Shown one piece after another: positions 1-7,176 of a DNA stretch of 64,000 nt (the first letter of the stretch is position 1; each line of letters starts with the position of its first letter). The notes beneath the pieces were generated by a model. That model searched no databases, had not been told where the DNA came from, and was given only the letters and a program-made list of their open reading frames with translations. The DNA is taken from positions 62,001 to 126,000 of the forward strand of contig NZ_CAHJXM010000003.1 of assembly GCF_903645295.1 (NCBI RefSeq), in the 5' to 3' direction. The translations under genes were made by a program, and so were the position numbers. Origin of the DNA: Bacillus sp. Marseille-Q1617 (GTDB lineage: Bacteria; Bacillota; Bacilli; Bacillales; Bacillaceae_B).

Positions 1-335
1 TTACCCCTCCTCAGTTCATTGCTCTTCAATGGTTATTTGAATATGGAGACATGACGATCGGGGACCTTTCCAATAAAATGTATCTCGCGTGCAGCACGAC
101 GACGGATCTTGTAGACCGCATGGAGAAAAATGAATTGGTTGAAAGGGTCAAAGATGAAAATGACAGACGGGTCGTCCGCATTCATATGTTAAAAGAGGGC
201 GAAAGAATTATTGAAGAAGTTATTGAAAAAAGGCAAAATTATTTGCAGAGTGTCCTCGGGGATTTTTCAGAAGAAGAGGTACTCGGATTGAAAAGTAATT
301 TAGCTAAACTCCATCAAGAAATGAAACCAGAGTGA
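1..335 (+). CDS. ysmB: MarR-family transcriptional regulator, 3' part (ysmB-like)
   Basis: The gene is cut by the left edge of the window. The reading frame is open from base 3 and stops at 333-335, so the first visible residues precede the ATG at 51. The visible part is a winged helix: a recognition-helix segment (TIGDLSNKMYLACSTTTDLVDRME), then a wing rich in D and R (KDENDRRVVRIH), and a C-terminal dimerisation helix. This is typical of MarR proteins, which are small dimeric DNA-binding repressors. It lies 9 bases before the glutamate racemase gene, the position of ysmB in B. subtilis. The ligand and targets are unknown. Confidence 0.8.
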   Translation, partial: TPPQFIALQWLFEYGDMTIGDLSNKMYLACSTTTDLVDRMEKNELVERVKDENDRRVVRIHMLKEGERIIEEVIEKRQNYLQSVLGDFSEEEVLGLKSNLAKLHQEMKPE

Positions 336-344
336 GGGAATAAT

Positions 345-1145
345 GTGATTCAACCAATTGGCATCATTGATTCCGGTGTTGGCGGATTGACGGTGGCAAA
401 AGAAGTCATGCGCCAATTACCAAAAGAAACGATCTATTATCTTGGTGATACCGCAAGATGTCCATACGGCCCCCGGTCAGCCGGGGAAGTGAAGAAATTC
501 ACGTGGCAAATGACGGAGTATCTCTTACAATATGATATGAAAATGCTTATCATCGCCTGCAACACGGCGACCGCAGTCGTGCTGGATGAAATCCAGACTC
601 AATTGGATATCCCGGTCATAGGTGTAATCCACCCGGGAGCCAGAGCTGCGATCAAGCATACGTATAATAAGAAAATCGGAGTGCTCGGGACCGTCGGGAC
701 GATAAACAGCGGTGCGTACGAAGAAGCGCTGCATTCGCTGCATGGAAGCTTGGAAGTAAGTCCCTTGGCCTGTCCTAAGTTTGTCCCTTTGGTTGAAAGC
801 GGGGAGTATAACAGCGCTACGGCTGATTCGATCGTAAAGGAGACGCTTGCTTCCATGAAAGAAACAGACATCGATACACTGATCCTGGGCTGCACCCACT
901 ATCCGCTGCTGCAGTCAAAAATACAGGCTTTCATGGGGAGTGAGGTCAGTGTCATCAGCTCCGGCGATGAGACTGCCAGGGAAATCAGTACGATCCTGGA
1001 CTATTACAACCTCCTATACCGCGGAGTCAGAGTGCCAGAGCACAGATTCTTTACTACAGGATCATCATTCTTATTTTCACAAATCGCCTCTGATTGGCTG
1101 AATATAGGGAAAGTCCATGCTGAAACCATCCGGCTTCAAGACTGA
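345..1145 (+). CDS. racE: Glutamate racemase
   Basis: Cytoplasmic cofactor-independent racemase that makes D-glutamate for peptidoglycan. The 266-residue protein has the whole family pattern: IDSGVGG with Asp9, the first catalytic cysteine in ACNTAT (Cys72) and the second in LGCTHYPL (Cys183), plus [11 protein letters not shown] near the C-terminus. The GTG start is preceded by GAGGGAA. An ATG at 343 is out of frame. It follows the MarR-type gene closely and ends inside the stem of a terminator. RacE and MurI belong to one family, and RacE is preferred because the order with gerM and rph matches B. subtilis racE. Confidence 0.95.
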   Translation: MIQPIGIIDSGVGGLTVAKEVMRQLPKETIYYLGDTARCPYGPRSAGEVKKFTWQMTEYLLQYDMKMLIIACNTATAVVLDEIQTQLDIPVIGVIHPGARAAIKHTYNKKIGVLGTVGTINSGAYEEALHSLHGSLEVSPLACPKFVPLVESGEYNSATADSIVKETLASMKETDIDTLILGCTHYPLLQSKIQAFMGSEVSVISSGDETAREISTILDYYNLLYRGVRVPEHRFFTTGSSFLFSQIASDWLNIGKVHAETIRLQD

Positions 1146-1168
1146 GTGTCTTGGCTGGATGGTTTTTT
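1123..1168 (+). terminator. Rho-independent terminator after racE
   Basis: AAACCATCC and the following bases pair with TGGATGGTTT, and the stem is followed by TTTTTT. The left arm overlaps the last codons of racE. Confidence 0.75.
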
Positions 1169-1273
1169 ATTTCTTCCTGAAAAAGTTTGTCTGCTTTTCT
1201 AAAAAGTTTCGGTCTATTTCATAGCCAAGGCTCGTATACATGTAGTACAAACTGTCTTTTAGGAGGTTTCGCG

Positions 1274-2347
1274 ATGTCAAAAAAAGCGAAAGTGTCAATT
1301 GCTGTAACGGTGTTAGCATCTTCAGTATATCTTTCAGGTTGCGGACTGTTGAGTTTTGGGGATAAAGAAAAGATCGATCCGCCGCAGGAAGTTTCACATT
1401 TAAAAGAAGGTGAAAAACTGGATACGGCAAAGAACGAAGAAGGTAAAGAGACGGCAAGCAATGATGAAGCTGTAGAAAAAACAGTGATGACAGAGCTTTA
1501 TTTGATCGACAAGAATGGCTATGTGGTTTCCCAATCGTTACCTCTTCCGAATAATGAAAGTGTCGCCAAACAAGCGCTTGAGTATCTGGTGGTTAACGGC
1601 CCTGTTCAGAATGTCCTTCCAAATGGATTCAGAGCAGTCCTGCCGGCCGATACCCAAGTCACAGTCAACATCCAAGATGGAAAAGCTATCGCTGACTTCT
1701 CACCAGAATTCAATAATTATCAGCCTGAAGATGAACAGAAAATCCTTCAATCGGTCACATGGACGCTGACTCAATTCGATTCGGTCGAAAAAGTGGAGCT
1801 GCGTGTAAACGGCTATCCGTTAACGGAAATGCCGGTTAACGGCACGCCGATCGACGAATCCGGCTTATCCAGAAAAATGGGTATCAACGTCGATGCTAGC
1901 GGAGTGGCCGACCCAACCAGTACAAAACCGGTAACGGTCTATTATGTGTCGCAGACGGATTCTTCGACGTACTATGTGCCTGTAACAAAAAGGGTAAGTT
2001 CAAACGAAGCGGATGAAGTGAAAGCGGTCGTACAGGAACTTATCGAGGGACCTGGATACGGTACGTCCCTTGCCAGTGACTTTACCGGAGCGGAACTATT
2101 GGAAGACCCATCTCTGAAAGACGGGACTGTTACCCTCAATTTTAATGAAGCCGTGTATGGAAGCCTGGAAGAAAAAATGGTTTCCGAGCATATGCTGAAT
2201 TCACTGGTTCTATCCTTGACGGAACAAAAAGGGATCAAAGGTGTGTCAGTTCTGGTAAATGGTGAAGCCACCACAGTAAGCAAAGACGGAGAACCGGTCA
2301 CAGAACCTGTCACTCGTCCCGAAAATGTGAATGCAATTAGTTTTTAA
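1274..2347 (+). CDS. gerM: Spore germination/sporulation lipoprotein GerM
   Basis: A 357-residue lipoprotein. The start is the ATG at 1274 behind AGGAGG; the open frame extends further upstream but without a ribosome site. The signal peptide ends in a lipobox LSGC with lipidated Cys23. Two tandem GMN (germane) domains follow, around residues 75-185 and 215-330. GerM is known to take part in the SpoIIQ-SpoIIIA channel in the intermembrane space of sporulating Bacillus and is needed for germination and cortex integrity. It sits between racE and rph as in B. subtilis. Confidence 0.92.
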   Translation: MSKKAKVSIAVTVLASSVYLSGCGLLSFGDKEKIDPPQEVSHLKEGEKLDTAKNEEGKETASNDEAVEKTVMTELYLIDKNGYVVSQSLPLPNNESVAKQALEYLVVNGPVQNVLPNGFRAVLPADTQVTVNIQDGKAIADFSPEFNNYQPEDEQKILQSVTWTLTQFDSVEKVELRVNGYPLTEMPVNGTPIDESGLSRKMGINVDASGVADPTSTKPVTVYYVSQTDSSTYYVPVTKRVSSNEADEVKAVVQELIEGPGYGTSLASDFTGAELLEDPSLKDGTVTLNFNEAVYGSLEEKMVSEHMLNSLVLSLTEQKGIKGVSVLVNGEATTVSKDGEPVTEPVTRPENVNAISF

Positions 2348-2385
2348 ATGATCATTTTTTGATATACTATTATAGAATCATGAAA

Positions 2386-2418
2386 AAGAGGTTGGCTGAT
2401 GCCGCCTCTTCTCTTTTT
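2386..2418 (+). terminator. Probable terminator after gerM
   Basis: AAGAGG and an inner GGC pair with GCC and CCTCTT, followed by CTCTTTTT. The stem is interrupted, so the call is moderate. Confidence 0.55.
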
Positions 2419-2470
2419 GAGATGGACAATTTACATATGAATGAAAACGAGTATAACAGGAGGATAAAAT

Positions 2471-3208
2471 ATGAGAGCTGATGGAAGAGAAAAGAATCAA
2501 TTGCGTGAAGTGAAGATCGAAACAGGATATGTCATGCATCCGGAAGGGTCTGTGCTGATCACGGTAGGAAATACAAAAGTGATTTGTAACGCAAGTATCG
2601 AAGAACGCGTACCTCCTTTTATGAGAAATAGCGGTAAAGGATGGATCACAGCAGAGTATTCCATGCTGCCGAGAGCCACCGAAACAAGAAATATCCGTGA
2701 ATCTTCCAAAGGGAAGATTTCCGGCAGAACGATGGAAATCCAACGTTTGATCGGACGTGCTTTACGCGCGGTTGTTGACTTGGACGCCATTGGGGAGCGT
2801 ACGATCTGGATCGATTGTGATGTCATTCAGGCGGACGGCGGTACAAGGACCGCGTCCATTACAGGAGCCTTTGTGGCAATGGCCCTGGCACTTGGAAAAT
2901 TACAGGATAATAAGAAAATTTCACGTTTTCCCCTTAAGAGCTATTTAGCTGCAACGAGCGTAGGTATCATAGAGGATCACGGCTCGGTGCTCGACCTTAA
3001 TTATATTGAAGACAGTAAAGCCCTGGTGGATATGAATATCATCATGACCGGAGAAGGGGAATTTGTAGAACTCCAGGGAACAGGAGAAGAAGCTACTTTC
3101 ACCATGAACCAGCTGCATGAAATGCTGGAGCTGGGTCAAGTTGGAATCCAGGAACTATTCGAAATGCAAAAAAGTGCGCTTGGCGAATTGGCGCAAAGAA
3201 TTCGATAA
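2471..3208 (+). CDS. rph: Ribonuclease PH
   Basis: Phosphorolytic 3'-5' exoribonuclease that trims tRNA 3' ends after the CCA. The 245-residue protein begins [12 protein letters not shown] and contains the signatures [15 protein letters not shown] and the [15 protein letters not shown] helix, with the [21 protein letters not shown] core around residues 115-135. The start is an ATG behind AACAGGAGG. It is followed by the ITP/XTP pyrophosphatase gene after 15 bases, so the two are likely one transcript. RNase PH usually forms a hexameric ring. Confidence 0.97.
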   Translation: MRADGREKNQLREVKIETGYVMHPEGSVLITVGNTKVICNASIEERVPPFMRNSGKGWITAEYSMLPRATETRNIRESSKGKISGRTMEIQRLIGRALRAVVDLDAIGERTIWIDCDVIQADGGTRTASITGAFVAMALALGKLQDNKKISRFPLKSYLAATSVGIIEDHGSVLDLNYIEDSKALVDMNIIMTGEGEFVELQGTGEEATFTMNQLHEMLELGQVGIQELFEMQKSALGELAQRIR

Positions 3209-3223
3209 AGGGATGACACAGTT

Positions 3224-3820
3224 ATGACTAGAAGTGTAATTATTGCGACAAAAAACAAGGGAAAAGCAAAGGAATTTCAAAATATGTTTGCTCCCTATGG
3301 ATATGAGGTACAAACATTACTAGACTTGCCTCATATAGAGGATGTTGAAGAAACGGGAACGACTTTTGAGGAAAATGCCATATTGAAAGCTGAAACAGTA
3401 GCGAAAGAATTGGGTGTACTGGTGATTGCTGACGATTCAGGTTTGGCAATTGATGCACTGGATGGCAGGCCGGGAGTTTATTCCGCCCGTTATGCCGGGG
3501 AAGAAAAAAGCGATGAAGCCAACATAGACAAGGTGCTCGGGGAATTGAAAGATGTTCCTAATGGCGACAGGAGCGCAAGGTTTCACTGTGTACTTGCCAT
3601 TGCAGGTCCAGAAGTGGAAACACGCACAGTAAACGGCACCTGTGAAGGACAGATCCTTCAGGAAAGACGAGGGACAAATGGATTTGGTTATGATCCGATT
3701 TTCTTTGTTCCATCCCTTGGGAAATCGATGGCGGAACTCTCACCGGAAGAAAAGAGCAGCATCAGTCACCGGGGCAGCGCTCTGAAAAAATTGGGAGCAA
3801 TGATTACAGATTTCGTTTAA
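3224..3820 (+). CDS. ysnA: ITP/XTP/dITP pyrophosphatase (RdgB/HAM1 family, YsnA)
   Basis: House-cleaning nucleotide pyrophosphatase that hydrolyses dITP, ITP and XTP to monophosphates, keeping deaminated purines out of nucleic acids. The 198-residue protein shows the substrate loop [10 protein letters not shown] near the N-terminus, the metal-binding ADDSGL (Asp70, Asp71), [12 protein letters not shown] and the C-terminal [10 protein letters not shown]. All are diagnostic of the HAM1 family. It is in a run rph-ysnA-ysnB with gaps of about 15 bases. Confidence 0.95.
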   Translation: MTRSVIIATKNKGKAKEFQNMFAPYGYEVQTLLDLPHIEDVEETGTTFEENAILKAETVAKELGVLVIADDSGLAIDALDGRPGVYSARYAGEEKSDEANIDKVLGELKDVPNGDRSARFHCVLAIAGPEVETRTVNGTCEGQILQERRGTNGFGYDPIFFVPSLGKSMAELSPEEKSSISHRGSALKKLGAMITDFV

Positions 3821-3835
3821 GAGGGTGAGGAAATC

Positions 3836-4339
3836 ATGAAGCTTTTAGTTGTCAGCGACAGCCACGGTTCGAAAAAGGAAATTACAGAACTGGCTGAGAA
3901 ATATGATGGTGAAGTAAACGCGATGATCCATTGCGGTGACTCAGAACTAAGTGCCGATGATGAAGCACTGTCAAACTATTTAGCGGTTCGCGGAAACTGT
4001 GATATGGATGCCCGTCTACCGGATGATTTGATAGAAGAATTAGATGGAGACACCATTATCATTACACACGGCCATTTGTACGGCATCAAAATGTCATTGA
4101 TGAAACTTCGCTACAGAGCAGAGGAAGCCGGTGCTAAATTTGTCTTCTTCGGACATTCGCATACACTCGGAGCGGAAATGGCGGGCGGGACGCTGTTTTT
4201 AAATCCAGGAAGCATTTTGCTGCCCCGTGGAAGACAGGAGCGGACATATGCTTTGGTGGAGGCTTCGGAAGAGATGGTCAAGGTGCAGTTTTTGGCTCAT
4301 GATCATGAAGTGGTTGAGGAGCAGGAGTTCACGCTTTAG
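3836..4339 (+). CDS. ysnB: YfcE-type metallophosphodiesterase (YsnB)
   Basis: A 167-residue calcineurin-like phosphoesterase. All metal-site motifs are visible: SDSHG (Asp8, His10), HCGDSE (Asp35), GNCD (Asn54), THGH (His78) and GHSH (His107, His109). Members of the MJ0936/YfcE family act on phosphodiesters, but the natural substrate is unknown. A ribosome site GAGGGTGAGG precedes the ATG. It ends the rph-ysnA-ysnB run and is closed by a terminator. Confidence 0.9.
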   Translation: MKLLVVSDSHGSKKEITELAEKYDGEVNAMIHCGDSELSADDEALSNYLAVRGNCDMDARLPDDLIEELDGDTIIITHGHLYGIKMSLMKLRYRAEEAGAKFVFFGHSHTLGAEMAGGTLFLNPGSILLPRGRQERTYALVEASEEMVKVQFLAHDHEVVEEQEFTL

Positions 4340-4372
4340 AAATTGATTTTAAATGCATATGAACGATCATTT

Positions 4373-4401
4373 AAAGAACCTTCTATTTAGAGGGTTCTTT
4401 T
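4373..4401 (+). terminator. Terminator after ysnB
   Basis: AAAGAACC pairs with GGTTCTTT around a 12-base loop, and the stem is followed by further T residues. Confidence 0.8.
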
Positions 4402-4495
4402 GCTTTTCAAACAGGAAGACAAAGGATATAATAAATTGGTAGAGAAGTTAGCGATCAGGTTAACAGTATTCTAGAAAACTTTTTTTGAAAATGTA

Positions 4496-4524
4496 TTGAC
4501 TTCTTTATGCTATGTGAATATAAT
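4496..4524 (+). promoter_or_regulatory. SigA promoter of the split tRNA-Arg gene
   Basis: TTGACT at 4496-4501 and a perfect TATAAT at 4519-4524, with a 17-base spacer. The expected start of transcription is about 17 bases before the tRNA. Confidence 0.85.
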
Positions 4525-4547
4525 AAATATTGTCCTTAACAAAACAT

Positions 4548-4899
4548 GTCCCAGTAGCTCAGCAGGATAGAGCAACGGCCTTCAAGTATAGGAGCCTCTA
4601 TTAGGGAAACAGAAACCTATAGAGTGGACGACACTATATCGGTGAAGCCTTAACAGGTAATGCTGATGGTAATACCGAGGAAACTTACGACCAACTGGTG
4701 AAAGAATTTCGAATGGTATAACGGTAGAAATTCTGTATTATGCTTATAGCATCGTGAGGTTCCGTAGAGACTACACGTGTCGCACCTGAAACGGTGAAGA
4801 TATAGTCCAGACCACAAACAGCGACTCCAAGCTGGTGCCGAAAGTCATAGTGGTAAGCTAAGCCGTCGGTCGGGAGTTCGAATCTCTCCTGGGACGCCA
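4548..4899 (+). tRNA. tRNA-Arg(UCU) interrupted by a group I intron
   Basis: Exon 1 is 4548-4582 and exon 2 is 4858-4899. Joined, they give a 77-nt cloverleaf: acceptor GTCCCAG/CTGGGAC, D stem GCTC/GAGC, anticodon stem ACGGC/GCCGT with loop CTTCTAA (anticodon TCT), T arm with TTCGAAT, and an encoded CCA. The exons match the uninterrupted tRNA-Arg(CCU) at 5778-5854 except in the anticodon arm and one variable-loop base. The intron divides the anticodon between positions 34 and 35. The gene has its own promoter and terminator. The tRNA reads AGA, so splicing would be essential if no other AGA reader exists in the genome. Confidence 0.9.
4583..4857 (+). ncRNA. Group I self-splicing intron in tRNA-Arg(UCU)
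   Basis: A 275-nt insertion with group I features. The upstream exon ends in U (4582) and the intron ends in G (4857), as the group I mechanism requires. P1 can form between exon bases 4577-4582 and the guide at 4592-4596, with U4582 paired to G4592 as the wobble and one bulged C. A conserved core is visible: TAATACCGAGG (Q-like), GAGACTACACG (R-like) and AAGATATAGTCC (S-like). GACTA and TAGTC form a perfect P7. There is no open reading frame inside, so the intron would have to rely on an endonuclease from elsewhere for mobility. Splice sites are inferred from tRNA folding. Confidence 0.88.
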
Positions 4900-4944
4900 T
4901 TATCATTACATACATACCTTGGTTTAACAGGGTTTTGAACAGAT

Positions 4945-4990
4945 AAGGGATACTGACACAGATAATTAAAATGTGCCGGTATCCCTTTTT
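4945..4990 (+). terminator. Terminator after the split tRNA-Arg
   Basis: AAGGGATAC pairs with GTATCCCTTT, with a second inner pairing ACACA/TGTG, and the stem ends in TTTTT. Confidence 0.75.
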
Positions 4991-5052
4991 AAATTTGTAT
5001 AATGCAATCCTTTTTAATTAAGAAGAAAACAAAAAGTTTGAAATTAGATAAT

Positions 5053-5067
5053 GTCCCAGAAGCTTTC
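5053..5067 (+). pseudogene. Fragment of a tRNA-Arg 5' exon
   Basis: GTCCCAG, the 5' acceptor strand of both flanking tRNA-Arg genes, is followed by AAGC and then TTC. The last bases match the end of exon 1 of the split gene. The D arm and most of the anticodon stem are deleted and no 3' exon is found downstream. This appears to be the relic of a second intron-bearing tRNA copy. Confidence 0.6.
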
Positions 5068-5174
5068 AAATATTTGAGCTTTATTAGGGAAACAGAAACC
5101 TGTAGAATTAGAATGGACAACAAGTTATGCAAAAGCTAATACCGAAGATGCCAAAATCTTCTGTGAGGTGATTA

Positions 5175-5591
5175 ATGATGAACCATCACACAAAAGACAA
5201 AGGGGATTTAGGGATATTAAAGGCTCAAGTTGACTTATTTCAAAAAGGATATATGATCCTTAATCCCGCAACTGAACATGCACCGTTCGACATCGTTGTC
5301 TATAAAGGTGGGGTGTTTAAAAGGGTTCAAGTGAAATACAGAGACCTTAATAGTAAAGGGACACTGGAAGTGAGATTTCGCTCTAATTATTCAACTGCTA
5401 AAGGTGTTAAATCTAAAGAAGTTAATAAAGACGAGATTGATATCTATTGTATATATTGTCCTCAAACAGATGAATGCTATTACTTTGACCCGAAATCCTT
5501 TCTGAAATCACTGACTTTAAGGGTGGATGTCCCGAAGAATAATCAAAAAGAACATATTCATTATGCTTTGGATTATCGTGATATTCCATAG
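5175..5591 (+). CDS. Group I intron-type PD-(D/E)XK homing endonuclease-like protein
   Basis: A 138-residue protein (or 137 from the ATG at 5178, which is better spaced from GAGGTG). It starts with KDKGDLGILKAQ, then LFQKGYMIL, PFDIVVY and a basic strand ending VQVKY. In the first numbering, Asp39, Gln52 and Lys54 form a D...QxK active-site pattern. The spacing matches what I recall for I-Ssp6803I, the PD-(D/E)XK enzyme from the Synechocystis tRNA-fMet intron. Residues YCIYCPQTDECYYF follow in the C-terminal half. It lies inside a decayed intron between two tRNA-Arg genes, so its likely target is an intronless tRNA-Arg sequence. The frame is intact although the ribozyme is not. Function is inferred from family and context. 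Confidence 0.78.
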   Translation: MMNHHTKDKGDLGILKAQVDLFQKGYMILNPATEHAPFDIVVYKGGVFKRVQVKYRDLNSKGTLEVRFRSNYSTAKGVKSKEVNKDEIDIYCIYCPQTDECYYFDPKSFLKSLTLRVDVPKNNQKEHIHYALDYRDIP

Positions 5592-5734
5592 AAAATACAA
5601 ATGTCTAACTTGTAGCAGTGAAGATATAGTACCGATCACAGCCAGCGACTCAAAAGGTGCTTCTGACATTGAACTCTTACCAATGAATTTTAATAATCAG
5701 CCTGTGGGAGTATTCTTTTTTATAAATATATTGC

Positions 5735-5763
5735 TTGATAACTTACAGACACTGAGTTATCCT
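5735..5763 (+). promoter_or_regulatory. Promoter of tRNA-Arg(CCU)
   Basis: TTGATA at 5735-5740 and TATCCT at 5758-5763, separated by 17 bases and ending 14 bases before the tRNA. Confidence 0.6.
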
Positions 5764-5777
5764 GTTTAATAGACTAT

Positions 5778-5854
5778 GTCCCAGTAGCTCAGCAGGATAG
5801 AGCAACAGTTTCCTAAACTGTAGGTCGGGAGTTCGAATCTCTCCTGGGACGCCA
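5778..5854 (+). tRNA. tRNA-Arg(CCU), uninterrupted
   Basis: A 77-nt cloverleaf with acceptor GTCCCAG/CTGGGAC, anticodon stem ACAGT/ACTGT, loop TTCCTAA (anticodon CCT, reading AGG), T arm GGGAG-TTCGAAT-CTCTC and encoded CCA. It is almost identical to the exons of the split tRNA-Arg(UCU) 880 bases upstream. It has its own promoter and terminator. Confidence 0.95.
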
Positions 5855-5872
5855 TTGAACCTACATACATCG

Positions 5873-5898
5873 AGTCTGCCAATCGGCAGGCTTTTTTT
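5873..5898 (+). terminator. Terminator after tRNA-Arg(CCU)
   Basis: AGTCTGCC pairs with GGCAGGCT around AATC, followed by a run of T. Confidence 0.85.
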
Positions 5899-6006
5899 CG
5901 TTCTTCATATTATTGAAGTATAGAGCGGCTCCTTATAATCTTTGTTTTCTCCAACCTCTCATGCTACACTATTACCATCTTTAATACGTATAGGCGGGGA
6001 CAAAAC

Positions 6007-7017
6007 ATGACAAAGAAAAACAATGAGGAAAAAGGAAAGATCCTGCAATTTCCGGGATTGAAGGAGAGGCTCCTTGAAAAAGGGGTTCAGTCCCTTGAAA
6101 ACGGCGATATTCAGGAATCGGCCGACCTTTTGACTCAAGCGTATGAAATGGATCCGAAGAATCCTGATATCAACACGGCGTTGGTACTTTCCCTTTATGA
6201 AAATAAACAATATGATGAAGCAAAAGTCATCTGCAAAGAAATGCTTCTTGAAGGGATCGGGGAGTATTTCGAGGTGGTCGATATGTACCTGATGATCCTC
6301 ATCCAGCTTCATCAGCATCAAGACGTGATTGATACGATACACGCACTTTTTGACGAAAAAGAGGTGCCCATTGAAAAGGAAGAGCATTTCAAGAAGCTTC
6401 TGCACTTCAGTGAAAAGGTAAGAGATGGAAAAGAACCCGATATCGAGACGAAAAGAACTGCTGACAGTCCGGTGACTTCCATCTTGAGAGATAAGAGCCT
6501 CGAGGAACAGACCCTGATTGCAGCTCAGTTGGTCCATCAAAATATCCGTCCTTATCTGCCTGAGCTCCTTTCTTATTTAGGGGACAGGGATTCTCATCCT
6601 TTTCTGCAGTCCATGATTCTGAATGTATTACGTGAACATGGATATGATAAGGAGATTTTAATAACGAAGCTGAATAAAGAGGTGCCGGTCACTCCATCCT
6701 CCCTGCAGGATGTATTTGAAACAGACTTTTTTATGGAAGTATCAGAAGAGCTTGAAGACCTATTATCACAGCGGAATCCAACCTTATATCAACATGCCCT
6801 CGAATTGGTAAAAAGGCATTCTTTCCTTCTGTATCCTTTGGAACTGCAGGGGAGCCCTCACAGTGCTTCCATCGTGTATGCGTACTATACAGCGGAAATG
6901 TTTGCCGACACGATCCACCAGGAGGAATTGAAGGGGGAAATCGAGGAAAGTGAGGAACGCCGAAGCCTGCTTGCGCAGCTGAAAGAGCTAGAGGAAATTT
7001 CTTCACCGATAATTTAA
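6007..7017 (+). CDS. ysoA: TPR-repeat protein YsoA
   Basis: A 336-residue soluble protein. Residues 20-100 contain tetratricopeptide-like helices (LEKGVQSLENGDIQESADLLTQAY, then NPDINTALVLSLYENKQYDEAKVI with canonical G/A and Y positions). The rest is helical and acidic, without catalytic motifs. It lies just upstream of tig, the position of ysoA in B. subtilis, which is also a TPR protein of unknown role. No signal peptide is seen. It probably mediates protein contacts, but partners cannot be named. Confidence 0.8.
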   Translation: MTKKNNEEKGKILQFPGLKERLLEKGVQSLENGDIQESADLLTQAYEMDPKNPDINTALVLSLYENKQYDEAKVICKEMLLEGIGEYFEVVDMYLMILIQLHQHQDVIDTIHALFDEKEVPIEKEEHFKKLLHFSEKVRDGKEPDIETKRTADSPVTSILRDKSLEEQTLIAAQLVHQNIRPYLPELLSYLGDRDSHPFLQSMILNVLREHGYDKEILITKLNKEVPVTPSSLQDVFETDFFMEVSEELEDLLSQRNPTLYQHALELVKRHSFLLYPLELQGSPHSASIVYAYYTAEMFADTIHQEELKGEIEESEERRSLLAQLKELEEISSPII

Positions 7018-7027
7018 ATGCTCTCTG

Positions 7028-7055
7028 TTGAAAGAATGAGGCTGTATGTTATAAT
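7028..7055 (+). promoter_or_regulatory. Promoter of tig
   Basis: TTGAAA at 7028-7033 and TATAAT at 7050-7055 with a 16-base spacer, about 120 bases before the trigger factor start. Confidence 0.65.
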
Positions 7056-7176
7056 ATAATGGTTGCAATAGAATAGATTTTTATATATTTACGATGATAG
7101 TGCTAGATTCACACAGGACTATCTACTACTATGCGTAAAAAATTAGAATCAAATATAGATTGTTGGAGGGAACAGT

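Larger units (their letters stand above)
5053..5690 (+). mobile_element. Degenerate group I intron carrying a homing-endonuclease gene
   Basis: The left part (5067-5170) aligns with the 5' half of the intact intron, sharing the run TATTAGGGAAACAGAAACCT and later TAATACCGA. It lacks roughly 20-25 bases corresponding to the core before that motif. The right part (about 5600-5690) shares GTGAAGATATAGT and CAGCGACTC with the intact intron. The matching P7 strand is absent and the S element reads TAGTA instead of TAGTC, so P7 cannot form as in the intact copy. The element therefore looks splicing-dead. A 138-codon endonuclease gene occupies the middle. The right end is approximate. Confidence 0.75.

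Noticed and set aside
4685..4915. Minus-strand open frame across the split tRNA
   Set aside because: It covers intron and tRNA exons, has no ribosome site and is explained by the structured RNA.
5527..5769. Plus-strand open frame downstream of the endonuclease
   Set aside because: It overlaps the endonuclease gene in another frame and then the intron 3' remnant; no ribosome site and no protein-like pattern.
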